This document shows, one piece after another, positions 32,670-41,736 of a stretch of DNA of 64,000 nt; position 1 is the stretch's first letter, and the number at the start of each line of letters is the position of its first letter. The notes beneath the pieces are model-generated. The model was not told where the DNA came from, searched no databases, and saw nothing but the letters and a program-made list of their open reading frames with translations. The stretch comes from Marivita sp046592965 (GTDB lineage: Bacteria; Pseudomonadota; Alphaproteobacteria; Rhodobacterales; Rhodobacteraceae): positions 62,001-126,000 of the forward strand of contig NZ_JBISBV010000001.1 of assembly GCF_046592965.1 (NCBI RefSeq), written 5' to 3'. The position numbers and the translations under genes are program-made.

Positions 32670-34850
32670 ATGGCTATCATTACGGAATCAACGGATCTCC
32701 CCGACTTCTTCAACGACATGACGCCTCTGCGGGAAGCGGACGTTTTCAACGGAACGACTTTCGAGCAGTTCGACAAAGACTGGATACCGGTCCAGCTTTT
32801 TGCCGATCGCTCCTATGTCGTCGAGTTCAGGCAGGATTACGGACAGGCGTTTGTGTCGGTCCTCGACTCCAGCGGAACAGAATTATCCGGTCCCGAGGGC
32901 ACTTTCCCGGACGGTGTTCAAACCGTCGTGACTGTCCCGACCGATGGCGTCTATTACATTGAAACCTCGGGCAGCCGATTCAAAACTGGCGAAACTTCGG
33001 GCGATTACTCGATCACCCTGCGTTCTGAAATCGGCGACAACGCGAACACGAAGGAAAGCCTGCCGTTGGATGTCACGTCTTCTCCGGTGGCAACGTTCAA
33101 TGGTGTCTTCGATCATGCCAAGGACACCGATTATATCGCGGTCGAACTAGAGACCGGTTACACCTATCAAGTGTTCAACGTCACGAATGACCGGAACACG
33201 ACGTTTGGCATTCGCGATAGCGAGGACAATGATGTCTCGCGCGACTATGCAAACGACAGTCGCGGGTTCACCGTCGATGAAGCGGGAACATATTTCTTGT
33301 ATGTGACCAACGACATCAACCGTCCGCGCCCGAATGACGTCAACGATCAGTATCGTTTGACGATTGAAGTCGAACCCAACGCCAATCAGAACACCGCATA
33401 TTCGCTGCGCCCCGGCGAGACGATCGCCGAAAAATACGATGGTTTCGGCGACATTGACTGGTTTGGTGTCACAATGAAGCAGGGCGTTTCGTACCTGGTG
33501 GTCAACGAAGCCGGCAAGATACAGGATCTCGACTTCGTTGAAGCCGATGGTGATCGGGTTGCAGAGACGAGCGTCGCATTCGGCCGCGGGAATTATCAAG
33601 CCGTGACGCCGGAACAGTCTGGCGACTATTTCATCAAGGTGATCCCGAATGGGGCATATCGCATTTCGCTGATGTCCGAAGTTGCCGGTGATGTCTCCAC
33701 CGCAAGCCGCCTGCCTTTCGGCGCGACAGAGTCCTCGTCTTTCGACTTTTACAGAGACGAAGACGTGTTCGCGTTCGATGTGATCGAAGGCGCGACATAC
33801 AAAGCCGTCGGCACGCTGAACGAAGCATCCGCGCTATCGATCCAACTGACCGCGATTGACATGGACGGCATTGAAAGCAGGGGTTCACTCGATTCCGACC
33901 GCGCGGAAGTGACCTTCACCGCGCCGGCGACCGGAACGATGTACCTCAAAGCCACCGGCAGCGGAACCTACGGAACCTCCGATGACTATGACCTCTTCCT
34001 CACCCGCGAGTCTTTTGGCGACAACCTGATCTCCGGCACCTCCGACAACGACCGGTTGTTAAATACCGCGGGCAATGATGCCTTCGACGGCAAATCCGGC
34101 AGAGACACCGTGGTCTATGATGATCCGAGTACCGCGTACACCGTAGCGATCAGGCCGGATGGCGACATTACGGTGCTCGACAGGCGTGGCAATGATTTCG
34201 ATGTGCTCGCGAATATCGAAGAGATCGTCTTCTCGGATCGCAGCTTCGACTTGGACAATTTCTCGAATGCCGCCAAACTTGGCGAGACGGACATGATCGA
34301 ATTGGCCAAGGTCTATGCTGCGTATTTCAACCGCGCTCCGGATGCGATCGGACTGGCCTTCTGGGCGGACAAGCGCGCCGAGGGGTTGTCCATCGAAGAG
34401 ACCGCAGAGTACTTTTTCGATCAGGACGAAACCCGTGCCCTTTATCCCGACCCTGACGACACCGCGACGTTTGTCACCCAAGTGTATGCCAACGTTCTTG
34501 GTCGTGCGCCTGATGCGGCTGGATTTGATTTCTGGACGAACCAGCTCTCCTTGGGGAATTTCACGCAAGGGCAATTCGTTCTCGAGATCATCAGGGGCGC
34601 CCAGGCCGACGACATCCTTTATCTCGACAACAAGGCGAACCTCGGCGTCAACTTCTCTGCAATCGACGGGATGTCGCACCTGGGTGATGCGAATGACGTT
34701 TTCACCGCCTTTGGCGGGTCTGAAGTCGCGGATGTCGCAGCCGCGTTGCAGGCCTCGGAAGGCCATCTTGAGGATGCGATCAATCCTGACTCCGGGGATT
34801 TCCTGTTCCAGTTCTCCGGCGCAATTGACGATCCGTTCATGTTCGTCTGA
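32670..34850 (+). CDS. Large secreted protein with PPC-like modules, RTX-like region and DUF4214 domain
   Basis: The 726-aa acidic protein has no classical signal peptide. Residues about 10-445 hold several beta-sandwich modules of the pre-peptidase (PPC) type, recognisable from repeated D.D.F.V..E.G..Y patterns (for example DTDYIAVELETGYTY, DIDWFGVTMKQGVSY, DEDVFAFDVIEGATY). Residues about 455-535 are a short RTX-like stretch (GTSDNDRLL, GNDAFDGKSGRDTV). Residues about 545-640 hold two DUF4214 repeats (YAAYFNRAPDAIGLAFW and YANVLGRAPDAAGFDFW). The pattern fits export by a type I system and a surface or matrix role, which is inference. A start 9 bp upstream is possible. Confidence 0.85.
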   Translation: MAIITESTDLPDFFNDMTPLREADVFNGTTFEQFDKDWIPVQLFADRSYVVEFRQDYGQAFVSVLDSSGTELSGPEGTFPDGVQTVVTVPTDGVYYIETSGSRFKTGETSGDYSITLRSEIGDNANTKESLPLDVTSSPVATFNGVFDHAKDTDYIAVELETGYTYQVFNVTNDRNTTFGIRDSEDNDVSRDYANDSRGFTVDEAGTYFLYVTNDINRPRPNDVNDQYRLTIEVEPNANQNTAYSLRPGETIAEKYDGFGDIDWFGVTMKQGVSYLVVNEAGKIQDLDFVEADGDRVAETSVAFGRGNYQAVTPEQSGDYFIKVIPNGAYRISLMSEVAGDVSTASRLPFGATESSSFDFYRDEDVFAFDVIEGATYKAVGTLNEASALSIQLTAIDMDGIESRGSLDSDRAEVTFTAPATGTMYLKATGSGTYGTSDDYDLFLTRESFGDNLISGTSDNDRLLNTAGNDAFDGKSGRDTVVYDDPSTAYTVAIRPDGDITVLDRRGNDFDVLANIEEIVFSDRSFDLDNFSNAAKLGETDMIELAKVYAAYFNRAPDAIGLAFWADKRAEGLSIEETAEYFFDQDETRALYPDPDDTATFVTQVYANVLGRAPDAAGFDFWTNQLSLGNFTQGQFVLEIIRGAQADDILYLDNKANLGVNFSAIDGMSHLGDANDVFTAFGGSEVADVAAALQASEGHLEDAINPDSGDFLFQFSGAIDDPFMFV

Positions 34851-34862
34851 ACGGTCCGGTCT

Positions 34863-35189
34863 TCAGTTTTGCAGCGTGGCGGTTGCGCCAGAACAATCGC
34901 TGCGCAGCTTTGGCCGACCGAGACGGTCGGCGAGGCGCGACAGCGGGGATCCGATCATGGCACCCGTACATACCGGTTTGCCGCTTTCGTCCGTAAGAAC
35001 GAGATGACCGGCGCGGAAGGTGATGTCGTAGCCTTTGGAGGCCAATCGCCTGCACAAGTCTCCCCAGCTCGTCGCGTGCTCGAAATGCGGCAAGAGCACA
35101 GATCGCAACAGCATGGCGGTTTCGCTGTCCAAAGGCACGGGCATGTTGACCGATTGATCGGAACCGGTCGGGACGGACTGCGCTGACAT
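34863..35189 (-). CDS. Uncharacterised 108-aa protein
   Basis: The protein has a helical part (SETAMLLRSVLLPHFEHA) and a beta-rich part (YDITFRAGHLVLTDESG, then IGSPLSRLADRLGRP). The second half loosely recalls a small domain found near relaxase-like proteins, where a substrate-like loop is followed by a Gly-x-Pro-Leu helix, but the likeness is too weak to assign. TAAGGT precedes the ATG. It converges with the DUF4214 gene, 12 bp between stops. It is likely real on length, codon pattern and ribosome-binding site. Confidence 0.6.
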   Translation of the reverse strand: MSAQSVPTGSDQSVNMPVPLDSETAMLLRSVLLPHFEHATSWGDLCRRLASKGYDITFRAGHLVLTDESGKPVCTGAMIGSPLSRLADRLGRPKLRSDCSGATATLQN

Positions 35190-35332
35190 ATCAATACCTT
35201 ACACATTACTTGTACCAACACTCGAAGGGTGCGAGCGAATTGCGGCAAAAATGGGGCAGGCTTTCGGAGCCCCCGTTGGTGTGAAAAACACGCAACACTC
35301 CGAAGCGTTCCGTGAAATGACAGTCGGGCACG

Positions 35333-35359
35333 AAAAAAGCGCCGCCCCAATGGCGGCGC
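35333..35359 (-). terminator. Rho-independent terminator of asd
   Basis: On the minus strand the perfect 8-bp stem GCGCCGCC / GGCGGCGC with a 5-nt loop is followed by TTTTTT. It lies about 20 bp after the asd stop. Confidence 0.92.
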
Positions 35360-35380
35360 CTTGTCGGAACATCAGGCCGA

Positions 35381-36403
35381 TCAGCCCTTTTTCAGAACTT
35401 CGCGCCCGAGAACCTCTGCGATTTGCACAGCATTGAGAGCAGCACCCTTGCGAAGATTGTCCGACACGCACCACAGGTTGATGCCGTTGTCGATCGTGCT
35501 GTCCTGACGAATGCGGCTGATGAAGGTAGCGAAATCTCCGACGCATTCCTTGGGCGTGACGTAGCCGCCGTCTTCACGCTTGTCGATCACCATGATACCG
35601 GGGCTTTCGCGCAGGATGTCGCGCGCCTCGGATTCATCGAGGAAATCCTCGAACTCGATGTTGATTGCCTCGGAATGGCCGACAAAGACCGGAACGCGCA
35701 CGCAGGTCGCGGTGACCTTGATCGACGGGTCGACGATCTTCTTCGTCTCGGCAACCATCTTCCACTCTTCCTTGGTTTGCCCGTCCTCAAGGAACACGTC
35801 GATATGCGGAATCACGTTGAAGGCGATGTCCTTCGGGTAGACCTTGCGCTCGTAATTGTCGGTCGGGTTGTAAACCGCCTTTGTCTGGTCCCAAAGCTCG
35901 TCGATCGCCTCCTTGCCGGAACCGGACACCGACTGATAGGTGCTCACCACGACCCGCTTAATCCGCGCGCGGTCATGCAAAGGCTTGAGCGCGACGACCA
36001 TCTGCGCAGTCGAGCAGTTGGGATTGGCGATGATGTTCTTCTTGGAATAGCCGTGGATCGCATCCGCGTTGCACTCGGGCACGATCAGCGGCACGTCCGG
36101 GTCGTAGCGATAGAGCGAGGAATTGTCGATCACCACACAACCCGCCTTGGCGGCGATGGGCGCGTATTTCTTCGTCGCCTCGGAGCCGATGGCGAACAGC
36201 GCCATGTCCCAGCCATCGAAATCGAACGTATCGAGATCCTGGGTCTTCAGCGTCTTGTCGCCAAAGCTGACTTCCGTCCCCAACGACCGTCGCGATGCCA
36301 GCACCGCAATCTCGTCCACAGGGAACTGGCGCTCGGCCAGGATACTTAGCATTTCGCGGCCCACATTTCCGGTGGCACCGGCAACAACGACTTTATAGCC
36401 CAT
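35381..36403 (-). CDS. asd: Aspartate-semialdehyde dehydrogenase
   Basis: It reduces aspartyl phosphate to aspartate semialdehyde, the branch point to lysine, threonine and methionine. The 340 aa start MGYKVVVAGATGNVG (NADP motif) and contain the nucleophile motif NPNCSTAQMVVAL and the Arg/His region CVRVPVFVGHSEAINIEF. GGAG lies 6 nt before the ATG at 36403; a longer frame of 8 codons is unlikely. It lies about 1 kb from dapD, which acts later in the same pathway. Confidence 0.96.
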   Translation of the reverse strand: MGYKVVVAGATGNVGREMLSILAERQFPVDEIAVLASRRSLGTEVSFGDKTLKTQDLDTFDFDGWDMALFAIGSEATKKYAPIAAKAGCVVIDNSSLYRYDPDVPLIVPECNADAIHGYSKKNIIANPNCSTAQMVVALKPLHDRARIKRVVVSTYQSVSGSGKEAIDELWDQTKAVYNPTDNYERKVYPKDIAFNVIPHIDVFLEDGQTKEEWKMVAETKKIVDPSIKVTATCVRVPVFVGHSEAINIEFEDFLDESEARDILRESPGIMVIDKREDGGYVTPKECVGDFATFISRIRQDSTIDNGINLWCVSDNLRKGAALNAVQIAEVLGREVLKKG

Positions 36404-36605
36404 GTTGATCTCCTTTATGTCTGCCATCCGCCCGTCATGGCGCGGCTGGGTTTAGCTGGCTCATACAGGACACGCCGTGGCGGCGAAAGGGGGGCCATTT
36501 GCGGCCCTCACTTTCTTTTCTTTCGAAATATGCGAGGTGGTTTGGGGGACTGATCCGCCAACCATGACACGGTGTTGGGGCTGCTATTCCAACCGGTCGC
36601 GGTGT

Positions 36606-37448
36606 CTAACGGCCCGGAATGTCCTCGCGCGGCGGCGCGGGTTCCCAGTTCTCGATGATCTCGACCGCTTCGGCGGCATTTTCGACAAAGCGGAACAGGT
36701 CGAGATCCTGCGGGCTGATCGTGCCCGCATCCGCGAGCGCCTCCCAGTTGATGATCTTCTCCCAGAAACTGCGCCCGAACAACAGGAACGGAACGCGCTC
36801 CATCCGGCCTGTCTGGATCAGGGTCAGCGATTCAAACAACTCGTCCAGCGTGCCGAACCCGCCAGGAAAGATGCAGATTGCCCGTGCACGAAGCAGGAAG
36901 TGCATCTTGCGAATGGCGAAATAGTGAAAGTTGAAGCACAGCTCGGGCGTGACATATTCGTTCGGCGCCTGTTCATGTGGCAGCACGATGCCCAGACCGA
37001 TGGATTGTCCGCCCACATCCATCGCTCCGCGGTTGCCCGCTTCCATCACGCCGGGGCCACCCCCGGTGACGATGACGAATTCCCTGCCTTCCGCCTCCAT
37101 TGACTTGCGCGTCATCAGGCTCGCGAATTCGCGCGCCTCGTCATAGAAATGCGACAGCTCCGCCAGCGTTTTCGTGCGCGCGTGATCGGCCTCGGACGGG
37201 CGGGGTATCCGCGCGCCGCCGAACAAGACCACCGTGCTTTCGATTTGATGCTCATCCATCACCATTTGCGGCTTGAGCAATTCAAGCTGCAAACGCACGG
37301 GCCGCAGTTCTTCGCGGCACAGGAATTCATTGTCGGCAAACGCCAGGCGATAGGCCGGAGACCGGGTCTGCGGCGTATCGGGGACCTTGCTTGCCTTGCG
37401 GCTGTCGCGCCCGGCATCACGAAAAGGGCTGCTGCGGTGATCGTTCAT
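36606..37448 (-). CDS. LOG-family protein (TIGR00730, Rossmann fold)
   Basis: The 280-aa protein has the LOG signature PGGFGTLDELFESLT and the GGGPGVMEAGNRGA nucleotide-binding loop. LOG enzymes release the base from cytokinin-type nucleoside monophosphates; in bacteria they act as nucleotide 5'-monophosphate nucleosidases. The extra N-terminal 80 residues are seen in the larger bacterial subgroup. AAGGAA lies 9 nt before the ATG. It is divergent from dapD. Confidence 0.9.
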   Translation of the reverse strand: MNDHRSSPFRDAGRDSRKASKVPDTPQTRSPAYRLAFADNEFLCREELRPVRLQLELLKPQMVMDEHQIESTVVLFGGARIPRPSEADHARTKTLAELSHFYDEAREFASLMTRKSMEAEGREFVIVTGGGPGVMEAGNRGAMDVGGQSIGLGIVLPHEQAPNEYVTPELCFNFHYFAIRKMHFLLRARAICIFPGGFGTLDELFESLTLIQTGRMERVPFLLFGRSFWEKIINWEALADAGTISPQDLDLFRFVENAAEAVEIIENWEPAPPREDIPGR

Positions 37449-37596
37449 GAAAATCGGTTCCTTGGTGGCGTCAAAACAGACCTAGCGCGTCGCATGGCAA
37501 GTGACCAGAGACAGCGCCGCCGCCAGCCGCGCATTGCGATCTGGCGTGTCGGGTTCTATAGGACAGACATTCAAACCCTTTGCTCAGGAATGCCCC

Positions 37597-38424
37597 ATGT
37601 CGAACGCACAGCTTGAATCCGCCATCGAAGCCGCCTGGGATGCCCGCGACGCGATCACGCCGCAGACGACCGGAGAAACCCGCGAGGCGATCAAAGACAC
37701 GCTGAACGCGCTCGACAGTGGCAAGCTGCGGGTGGCGGAAAGGCAGGATGACGGCAATTGGAGCGTCAATCAGTGGGCCAAGAAGGCGGTGCTTTTGGGA
37801 TTCCGGATCAAGGACATGGAGCAGCAGGACGGCGGGCCTCAGGGCGGCGGCTGGTGGGACAAGGTGGACAGCAAGTTCGCCGGCTGGGGCGACAACCAGT
37901 GGAAAGCCGCGGGCTTCCGCGCGGTTCCCAACTGCGTCGTGCGCAAATCTGCCTATATCGCTCCGGGTGTGGTGCTGATGCCATGTTTCGTGAACCTTGG
38001 CGCGCATGTTGACGAAGGCACGATGGTCGATACATGGGCCACCGTCGGCTCTTGCGCGCAGATCGGCAAGAACGTGCACCTCTCCGGCGGTGTCGGCATC
38101 GGCGGCGTGCTGGAGCCGATGCAGGCGGGTCCGACCATCATCGAGGACAATTGCTTTATCGGCGCGCGCTCCGAAGTGGTCGAGGGTTGCATCGTACGCG
38201 AAGGCTCGGTTCTGGGCATGGGCGTGTTTATCGGCCAGTCGACCAAGATCGTTGACCGCGAAACCGGCGAGGTCATGTATGGCGAAGTGCCGCCCTACTC
38301 CGTCGTCGTCGCAGGCTCGATGCCATCCAAGAACAATGTCAATCTTTACTGCGCCGTGATCGTCAAGCGCGTGGATGAACGCACACGCTCCAAGACCGGT
38401 ATCAACGAATTGCTGCGCGACTGA
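37597..38424 (+). CDS. dapD: 2,3,4,5-tetrahydropyridine-2,6-dicarboxylate N-succinyltransferase
   Basis: This is the succinyl-CoA-dependent step of diaminopimelate and lysine synthesis. The 275 aa have an N-terminal helical domain and a left-handed beta-helix of hexapeptide repeats (VMPCFVNLGAHVDEGTMVDT, then IGKNVHLSGGVGIGGV). AGGA lies 7 nt before the ATG at 37597; an upstream extension is not supported. With dapE it shows that the succinylase route is used. Confidence 0.96.
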   Translation: MSNAQLESAIEAAWDARDAITPQTTGETREAIKDTLNALDSGKLRVAERQDDGNWSVNQWAKKAVLLGFRIKDMEQQDGGPQGGGWWDKVDSKFAGWGDNQWKAAGFRAVPNCVVRKSAYIAPGVVLMPCFVNLGAHVDEGTMVDTWATVGSCAQIGKNVHLSGGVGIGGVLEPMQAGPTIIEDNCFIGARSEVVEGCIVREGSVLGMGVFIGQSTKIVDRETGEVMYGEVPPYSVVVAGSMPSKNNVNLYCAVIVKRVDERTRSKTGINELLRD

Positions 38425-38450
38425 TGCGGATCGTCGAGGACAGGTGCGAT

Positions 38451-38798
38451 ATGACCGACAAAGCCAAACCGCCGAAAAAACCGCACCACGTCTACACGCT
38501 CGTTGTCGAAGTGGGTCGCAAGACGGGTGACGGCCTGCCGGACGGGTCAACCGGTGCCGGTCTCATGTGCTATGCTTCCGGCGTGGACGAAGCCGAAGCC
38601 GTACGGGAAACCGTCGCGATCCTGAAGCAGGCCGATATGGCGCCGCTGGATGTGACGGGATATGGTACCCGTTCGGATCGTGAAGAACAGGGCCACGAGA
38701 TCGACGAGGACGAGGCCGATCTGATGCAAAAGGCGCTGGCCGAAAACGCCGTGATCGTGGCGCAGGTCACACCCTATTTCGACAAGGACAAATCCTAG
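38451..38798 (+). CDS. Uncharacterised 115-aa protein downstream of dapD
   Basis: The small acidic protein has an alpha/beta pattern: HVYTLVVEVGRK strand, a Gly-rich loop (GSTGAGLMCYASG), a helix (EAEAVRETVAILKQ), then DVTGYGT and an acidic helix before IVAQVTPYF. No known catalytic motif was recognised. It follows dapD by 26 bp on the same strand and may be co-transcribed. The stop codon shares a CTAG with that of the convergent Hint gene. Confidence 0.7.
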   Translation: MTDKAKPPKKPHHVYTLVVEVGRKTGDGLPDGSTGAGLMCYASGVDEAEAVRETVAILKQADMAPLDVTGYGTRSDREEQGHEIDEDEADLMQKALAENAVIVAQVTPYFDKDKS

Positions 38799-39874
38799 GC
38801 GGCCCGCGCCTCGGCCAGTGAAATGGCTTCGAAGGCGCGCAAGACCTGATACCCCGCCCGGTGGTGTTCGGGCAGCAGCGCCTTGGGCGTGTCGCCAAGG
38901 ACAGACGCGCTCAACTGCGCCCGATCGCGCCGCATGCGTCCGATATAGAGCGACTCCAGCGCCGCATCGGGGGTGCGCACCGCATCATGGTGCGGCAGCA
39001 GCATCTGGTGATACGTCACAAACCGCGGCGCAGGCTCGAAATGTCCGGCATAGCCGTTGACCAGTGCAGAGGCGGGAATCAGCACCTCTTCGCGGCCGAA
39101 CAGGTATTCGACCTCGGGACCGTTCACCAAAAGCCGCTGGTGGCGCGACACAACGATGTCTTGCGACAAACCGAAATACGGTGCGCGCAGCCGCACCGGC
39201 CGGAACGACCCGAGGCTTGGCACCTCGCGCCTGACCATGTGCAGCACCGGGACCAGCGTTCCGTCGGCCGCACGCACCACATCGCCCTGTTTCAGTGCTG
39301 TCGCCATCCGCAAACCCTGCGCGGTTTCAAGCCGGACAGAGGGCGACAATGTTGGCATTGGGCCGACCGGTTCCACCTTGGTCGAGAGCGCGACGAAGAT
39401 CACGTCGGCGTCGATCGCGGTCAGCCCTTGCGGACGCGACAGCGCCAAGAGGTCCGACAGCAAGGGCGCGTGCGGCATTGTAAAGTCGCGGATCAGCACA
39501 TGTTCGGTTTCGGGCCGCGCCACCACCAGCCGCCCGAAGCCTTTCGAAACGTCCCAGCTGACCGTGATCTGAAGCGTTTCGGTGCGCGCTTCGCGGCCGC
39601 GCTCGATCACTTCATGCACCACATCATTGCCTTGCGACATGACGAAAACAACACTGCCGTGAGGCGTGGACATCAGCGAAAAGCTGGCTTGCGTCGCGTC
39701 GTTGCGGCGATAGGCAATCAAGGTCTGTGGTCGTGCATCGGGTGACAAGCGTGTCTCGACCACGACCGACCCCACGGGGACACAGGCGCGCGGCCTTTGC
39801 GCCACGATCTGCTCGACATCGTCGCGCACCCACGGCGTCTGCGACATGCCGTCCAGCAGGCCGAACCAATTCAC
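38795..39874 (-). CDS. Hint-domain protein lacking the nucleophilic cysteine
   Basis: The 359-aa protein has an N-terminal beta-rich region (residues about 30-165) and a Hint (hedgehog/intein) domain from about 175 to 315: LKQGDVV, VLHMVRREVPS, FRPVRLRAPYFG, VVSRHQRLLVNGP, GREEVLIPASALVNG. These blocks align with the Hint domain of the preceding gene. At the start of the domain, where the self-splicing Cys should be, an ungapped alignment gives Thr175 and no Cys occurs nearby. Autoprocessing is therefore doubtful. It is coupled to the upstream Hint gene by a 4-bp overlap. Confidence 0.85.
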   Translation of the reverse strand: MNWFGLLDGMSQTPWVRDDVEQIVAQRPRACVPVGSVVVETRLSPDARPQTLIAYRRNDATQASFSLMSTPHGSVVFVMSQGNDVVHEVIERGREARTETLQITVSWDVSKGFGRLVVARPETEHVLIRDFTMPHAPLLSDLLALSRPQGLTAIDADVIFVALSTKVEPVGPMPTLSPSVRLETAQGLRMATALKQGDVVRAADGTLVPVLHMVRREVPSLGSFRPVRLRAPYFGLSQDIVVSRHQRLLVNGPEVEYLFGREEVLIPASALVNGYAGHFEPAPRFVTYHQMLLPHHDAVRTPDAALESLYIGRMRRDRAQLSASVLGDTPKALLPEHHRAGYQVLRAFEAISLAEARAA

Positions 39875-41463
39875 GCAGCGGCCCCGATGAACATGCGTGC
39901 TTCGTGCCGTTTCAGTATCTGACGCGCCGCATCGCCATAGCCCTCGCCGGTCTCCAGATCGAGGTCCGGGAACAGTTGTGCAATCTCGTCGATAATGTCG
40001 TCCTCGAACGCATCCATCGTCTGCGGACCGGGCAGAAAACTCTCGGTGGCAAGACCGTTGGCCATGACGATCTCGTGGCGATCAAACAGCAGATGCACAT
40101 AGGTCACGCTGCCGCCTTCGACCGACAGGATGTTGCGCCCGTCGATCAGATGCTTGGCAGCGACCAGAACCTCGGGAGTACCGAAAACCAGATCGGCCAG
40201 CGGATCACGCACCAGGATACGGTGCTGGGGTGACAACATCAGGTTGGCATGATCGCCAAACGTGCCGGCCCTGACCCGCACCGGCGTGAAGGCTCCGACA
40301 GCAGCGACCGTGCGCTGCCCGATCCAGCGCAAGGGCTGCAAGCCGCGATCCAGCGTCCAGACAAGATCTCCGGGTTGCAGGCTCTCGACGGGCCGCTGAC
40401 CGTCCTCTGTCTGGATCATCGTGCCGGCCACGAAACACGGCACCGTGGCGATGGTGACGAAACCGGTATCGATCTCGCCGCTTGCGCTTTCCACCTCATA
40501 GGTGAAATTGACCGTCTCGAAATCGGAATCCGATGTGACAGACAAGGTCCCATCGGGATTGAGCGTCACCACCTGCCCGGTGTTCAGCGTGACACTGTCG
40601 CCGGAAGTCACGGCAATCCCGTTGATATGGGTGATGGTCAGCGCGGTGCCGGTATTGTTGATATCATTGTCCAGCACGTCCAGCGTCTTGGTCGAGTTGG
40701 TGTAGATGTTGACGCTATCGGCCTCGGCAATCAGCGCGGTCTGGATCGAATCTCCGGCAATGAGGAGGTTGGAGTCATAGTTCTGATCCACCACATCCGC
40801 GATCCCGATGCGGATCGAATTCACTTCCCCCGGAATGACGTTCATCTTCAACGTCAGCGTAACGGTGAAACCGTCCATTTCAGTGTTGTAGTCATCGCCC
40901 GAGTTGTCGATGAACAGGTTTGAATTGTCGTCATCGTTAAGGTTGGCGGGATCAATGTCGCCGTCTCCGGGAAGAATATCCACTTGCGCGCCATTGACCC
41001 AGACGCCGACGAAATCCTGATACACCGAATTGGTGAATTCCGGATACTCCTCTGACGAAAACACAAACCGCATCGTCATCGTGTCTTCATCGGGGATGAA
41101 ATCTATGTCCAGATAGGAGGCATCGTAGGTGTTGGTTCCGGCGGCGGCGTTGAAATCGGAATTGTTGTTCTCTCCACGGGTATTCGTTCCGGTGGATTGG
41201 CTGACATTGGGATCGTCGCCACCGGCCCACCACGGCCCCGGAGACCGCGTGAAATCGTCAGCACGGCCGGTCGACAGAATAACCCCAGTGTCACCCGGCG
41301 TCACACCCGGCGACAGGGCGTCGCCGTCTTCGTAGATCGCCGATGACCGATTGTCGCCGGTATAGCTCGCGTTGACGACCGTGACGCCGGTGCCGAAGAT
41401 CGCATTCGCCATATCCATCGCGCTGGCATTGGTGGTGTAGGTAAGCTCTGCTGCGGTTGCCAT
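39871..41463 (-). CDS. Secreted choice-of-anchor L and Hint-domain protein
   Basis: The 530-aa acidic protein has a choice-of-anchor L domain (about residues 12-250; FGTGVTVVNASYTGDN, GVILSTGRADD, FVFSSEEYPEFTNSVYQDF), an Ig/cadherin-like spacer (255-340; LDVLDNDINNTGT) and a C-terminal Hint domain from Cys343 (CFVAGTMIQTEDGQRPVESL, ending in a VTYVHLLFDRHEIVMANG stretch). Many Asp/Asn-rich loops suggest calcium binding. The Hint Cys and the HxxI/V block are intact, so self-cleavage is possible. GAGG lies 5 nt before the ATG. Export by a type I route is inference. Confidence 0.88.
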   Translation of the reverse strand: MATAAELTYTTNASAMDMANAIFGTGVTVVNASYTGDNRSSAIYEDGDALSPGVTPGDTGVILSTGRADDFTRSPGPWWAGGDDPNVSQSTGTNTRGENNNSDFNAAAGTNTYDASYLDIDFIPDEDTMTMRFVFSSEEYPEFTNSVYQDFVGVWVNGAQVDILPGDGDIDPANLNDDDNSNLFIDNSGDDYNTEMDGFTVTLTLKMNVIPGEVNSIRIGIADVVDQNYDSNLLIAGDSIQTALIAEADSVNIYTNSTKTLDVLDNDINNTGTALTITHINGIAVTSGDSVTLNTGQVVTLNPDGTLSVTSDSDFETVNFTYEVESASGEIDTGFVTIATVPCFVAGTMIQTEDGQRPVESLQPGDLVWTLDRGLQPLRWIGQRTVAAVGAFTPVRVRAGTFGDHANLMLSPQHRILVRDPLADLVFGTPEVLVAAKHLIDGRNILSVEGGSVTYVHLLFDRHEIVMANGLATESFLPGPQTMDAFEDDIIDEIAQLFPDLDLETGEGYGDAARQILKRHEARMFIGAAA

Positions 41464-41736
41464 AACTGCCTCGGTTGGTCGCAAGGCATGGGTCTGGCGT
41501 CGGGTCTGATACAGCGCGCCGGTGTTTTCACCGTGTCACGCCAACCGTGTTTCGCCTGTCTGCCTCAAGACATTCTTTATTATTGGGGAAAGCGTATCAC
41601 AGCGTCTAACCCACTGTCATCTCTGCGCTTTGGCCGCAACACTGCCACAGCGCGCAAATTGCGTCCTTTTCGCCACATTTGCCTCTGGCGCTGCAAGACG
41701 CTAGCCACAGGGCAAACGCTGGCAAAGGGCCATGTC

